A stretch of DNA of 51,404 bases from Prosthecochloris sp. (GTDB lineage: Bacteria; Bacteroidota; Chlorobiia; Chlorobiales; Chlorobiaceae). The stretch covers positions 1-51,404 of the forward strand of contig RAZP01000074.1 in assembly GCA_004028745.1 (NCBI GenBank). Direction: 5' to 3'. The stretch's first letter is position 1; the number at the start of each line of letters is the position of its first letter. The notes below the pieces were generated by a model that was given only the letters and a program-made list of their open reading frames with translations, made no database searches and was not told where the DNA came from. Made by a program: the position numbers and the translations under genes. This document shows, in pieces, positions 50,861 to 51,404 of this stretch.

Positions 50861-50976
50861 GGGCACCTCTATTAATTGTCGTGAGCGACCTGAAGACAAG
50901 GCGGACGGAGCACAGAAACAACACTCAACCGCCCAACGAAGTATTCGGGGCGCGCAACAAATTAATAGCGGTGCCC
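50861..50976 (+). repeat. Dispersed palindromic element, copy 6, with 5-bp flanking repeat
   Basis: Left end GGGCACCTCTATTAATTGTC, right end CAAATTAATAGCGGTGCCC. The interior lacks about 26 bp present in copy 5 (from the GTGTACA region through GGATTTCGAG). TTTAT stands directly before (50856-50860) and directly after (50977-50981), a perfect 5-bp direct repeat expected of a target-site duplication. It lies between the serpin and the exonuclease gene. Confidence 0.9.
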
Positions 50977-51009
50977 TTTATCTGCACAATTTGAAACGAC
51001 TAATTTAAG

Positions 51010-51404
51010 ATGGATAAAAAAGTCCTGTACATCGATGTGGAAACTACCGGAACGAATCCAGCAAAGCATGGGATCATCCAGATAGGTGCGATCATTGAAA
51101 TTTCCGGAACCATTGCCGAAGAGTTCAATCTGAAATGTGCTCCCCACAAGGGCGCTGATATTGACGATCAAGCCTTGCATATAAATGGAACAAACAGAGC
51201 GGAACTGCAGCACAGAACGAGCAGTTATGATGCCCTGCTTGAATTCAAGCAGTTCCTCAATCGATACATCGAACCATACAACCGGGAAGACAAATGTTAT
51301 CCGTCCGGTTACAACGTGCATTTCGACCTTGACTTCATACAGCAATGGTTCAAACTGCACGGAGACAAATATGGTATAGGGTCATATGTAAACTGGAGAA
51401 GACT
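51010..51404 (+). CDS. 3'-5' exonuclease, DnaQ/RNase T-like (partial, cut by window end)
   Basis: An ATG at 51010 opens a frame that runs off the window: KKVLYIDVETTGTNPAKHG, IIQIGAIIEISGTIAEEFNL, then SGYNVHFDLDFIQQWFKLHG. The DxE of IDVETTG and the NxxxDLDF motif are the ExoI and ExoII metal sites of DEDD exonucleases (the family of DNA polymerase III epsilon and RNase T). The remaining ExoIII motif would lie beyond the end. No polymerase or ligase domain can be seen in the 131 codons present. Substrate (DNA or RNA) cannot be told. The upstream repeat copy ends 33 bp before the ATG. Confidence 0.85.
   Translation, partial: MDKKVLYIDVETTGTNPAKHGIIQIGAIIEISGTIAEEFNLKCAPHKGADIDDQALHINGTNRAELQHRTSSYDALLEFKQFLNRYIEPYNREDKCYPSGYNVHFDLDFIQQWFKLHGDKYGIGSYVNWRR

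Noticed and set aside
1..51404. rRNA operons, tRNA genes and CRISPR arrays
   Set aside because: None recognised on either strand; the only T-arm signature seen is that of tmRNA at 4131-4170.

Overview
The window looks like a chromosomal segment of a green sulfur bacterium (Chlorobiaceae; Chlorobium or Prosthecochloris-like). The main evidence is a pair of [2Fe-2S] chlorosome envelope proteins of the CsmX/CsmJ type next to a CrtH-like carotenoid isomerase, together with a tmRNA whose tag (ADDHSYAMAA) is close to the tag I recall for Chlorobium. Calls rest on reading the sequence and on family knowledge; no database search was run.

Layout. (1) 1-4060 is accessory DNA on the 3' side of ssrA. 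It holds an AT-rich unknown membrane protein, a pentapeptide-repeat/TIR protein, a sulfotransferase, an IS3-type transposase fragment and an N-terminal stub of a tyrosine integrase, which together look like a decayed island in the tmRNA gene. (2) 4131-11782: ssrA, a possible 31-residue membrane peptide, bcp-algH, a Nudix hydrolase, a phoB-phoR-mscS operon and an oligopeptide-type ABC ATPase. (3) 12159-15419: four secreted or lipoprotein genes of unknown function in one orientation. (4) 15677-24337: mfd, csmX, csmJ, an sdhB-like iron-sulfur protein, ald, and crtH in the opposite direction. (5) 24634-30091: ECF sigma factor plus zinc-finger anti-sigma candidate, an ArsR regulator, a 0.9 kb gene-free stretch with repeats, hsp20-dnaK and an unknown gene. 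(6) 30346-36058: a complete Tol-Pal locus read right to left (tolQ, tolR, tolA, tolB, a truncated pal paralogue, a tolB-tail remnant, two full pal genes, cpoB). (7) 36092-37624: a fusion of a phytol-kinase-like half and a DUF92 half. (8) 38163-49471: one long branched-chain amino acid operon, ilvD-ilvB-ilvN-ilvC-leuB-leuA-leuC-leuD-cimA, followed by a secreted serpin and the start of an exonuclease gene cut by the window edge.

How the genes work together. The ilv-leu-cimA cluster covers valine, leucine and, through citramalate, isoleucine synthesis from pyruvate. The Tol-Pal cluster supports outer-membrane integrity. csmX, csmJ and crtH serve the light-harvesting apparatus, and the phytol-recycling fusion may supply prenyl groups for pigments or quinones.

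The most unusual feature is a dispersed palindromic element of about 87-141 bp with 16-bp terminal inverted repeats (GGCACCTCTATTAATT). It occurs six times (5844, 20675, 24359, about 30131, 43115, 50861), always between genes, once inside the ilv-leu operon and once directly upstream of crtH. At least one copy is flanked by a 5-bp direct repeat, as expected of a non-autonomous (MITE-like) transposable element.
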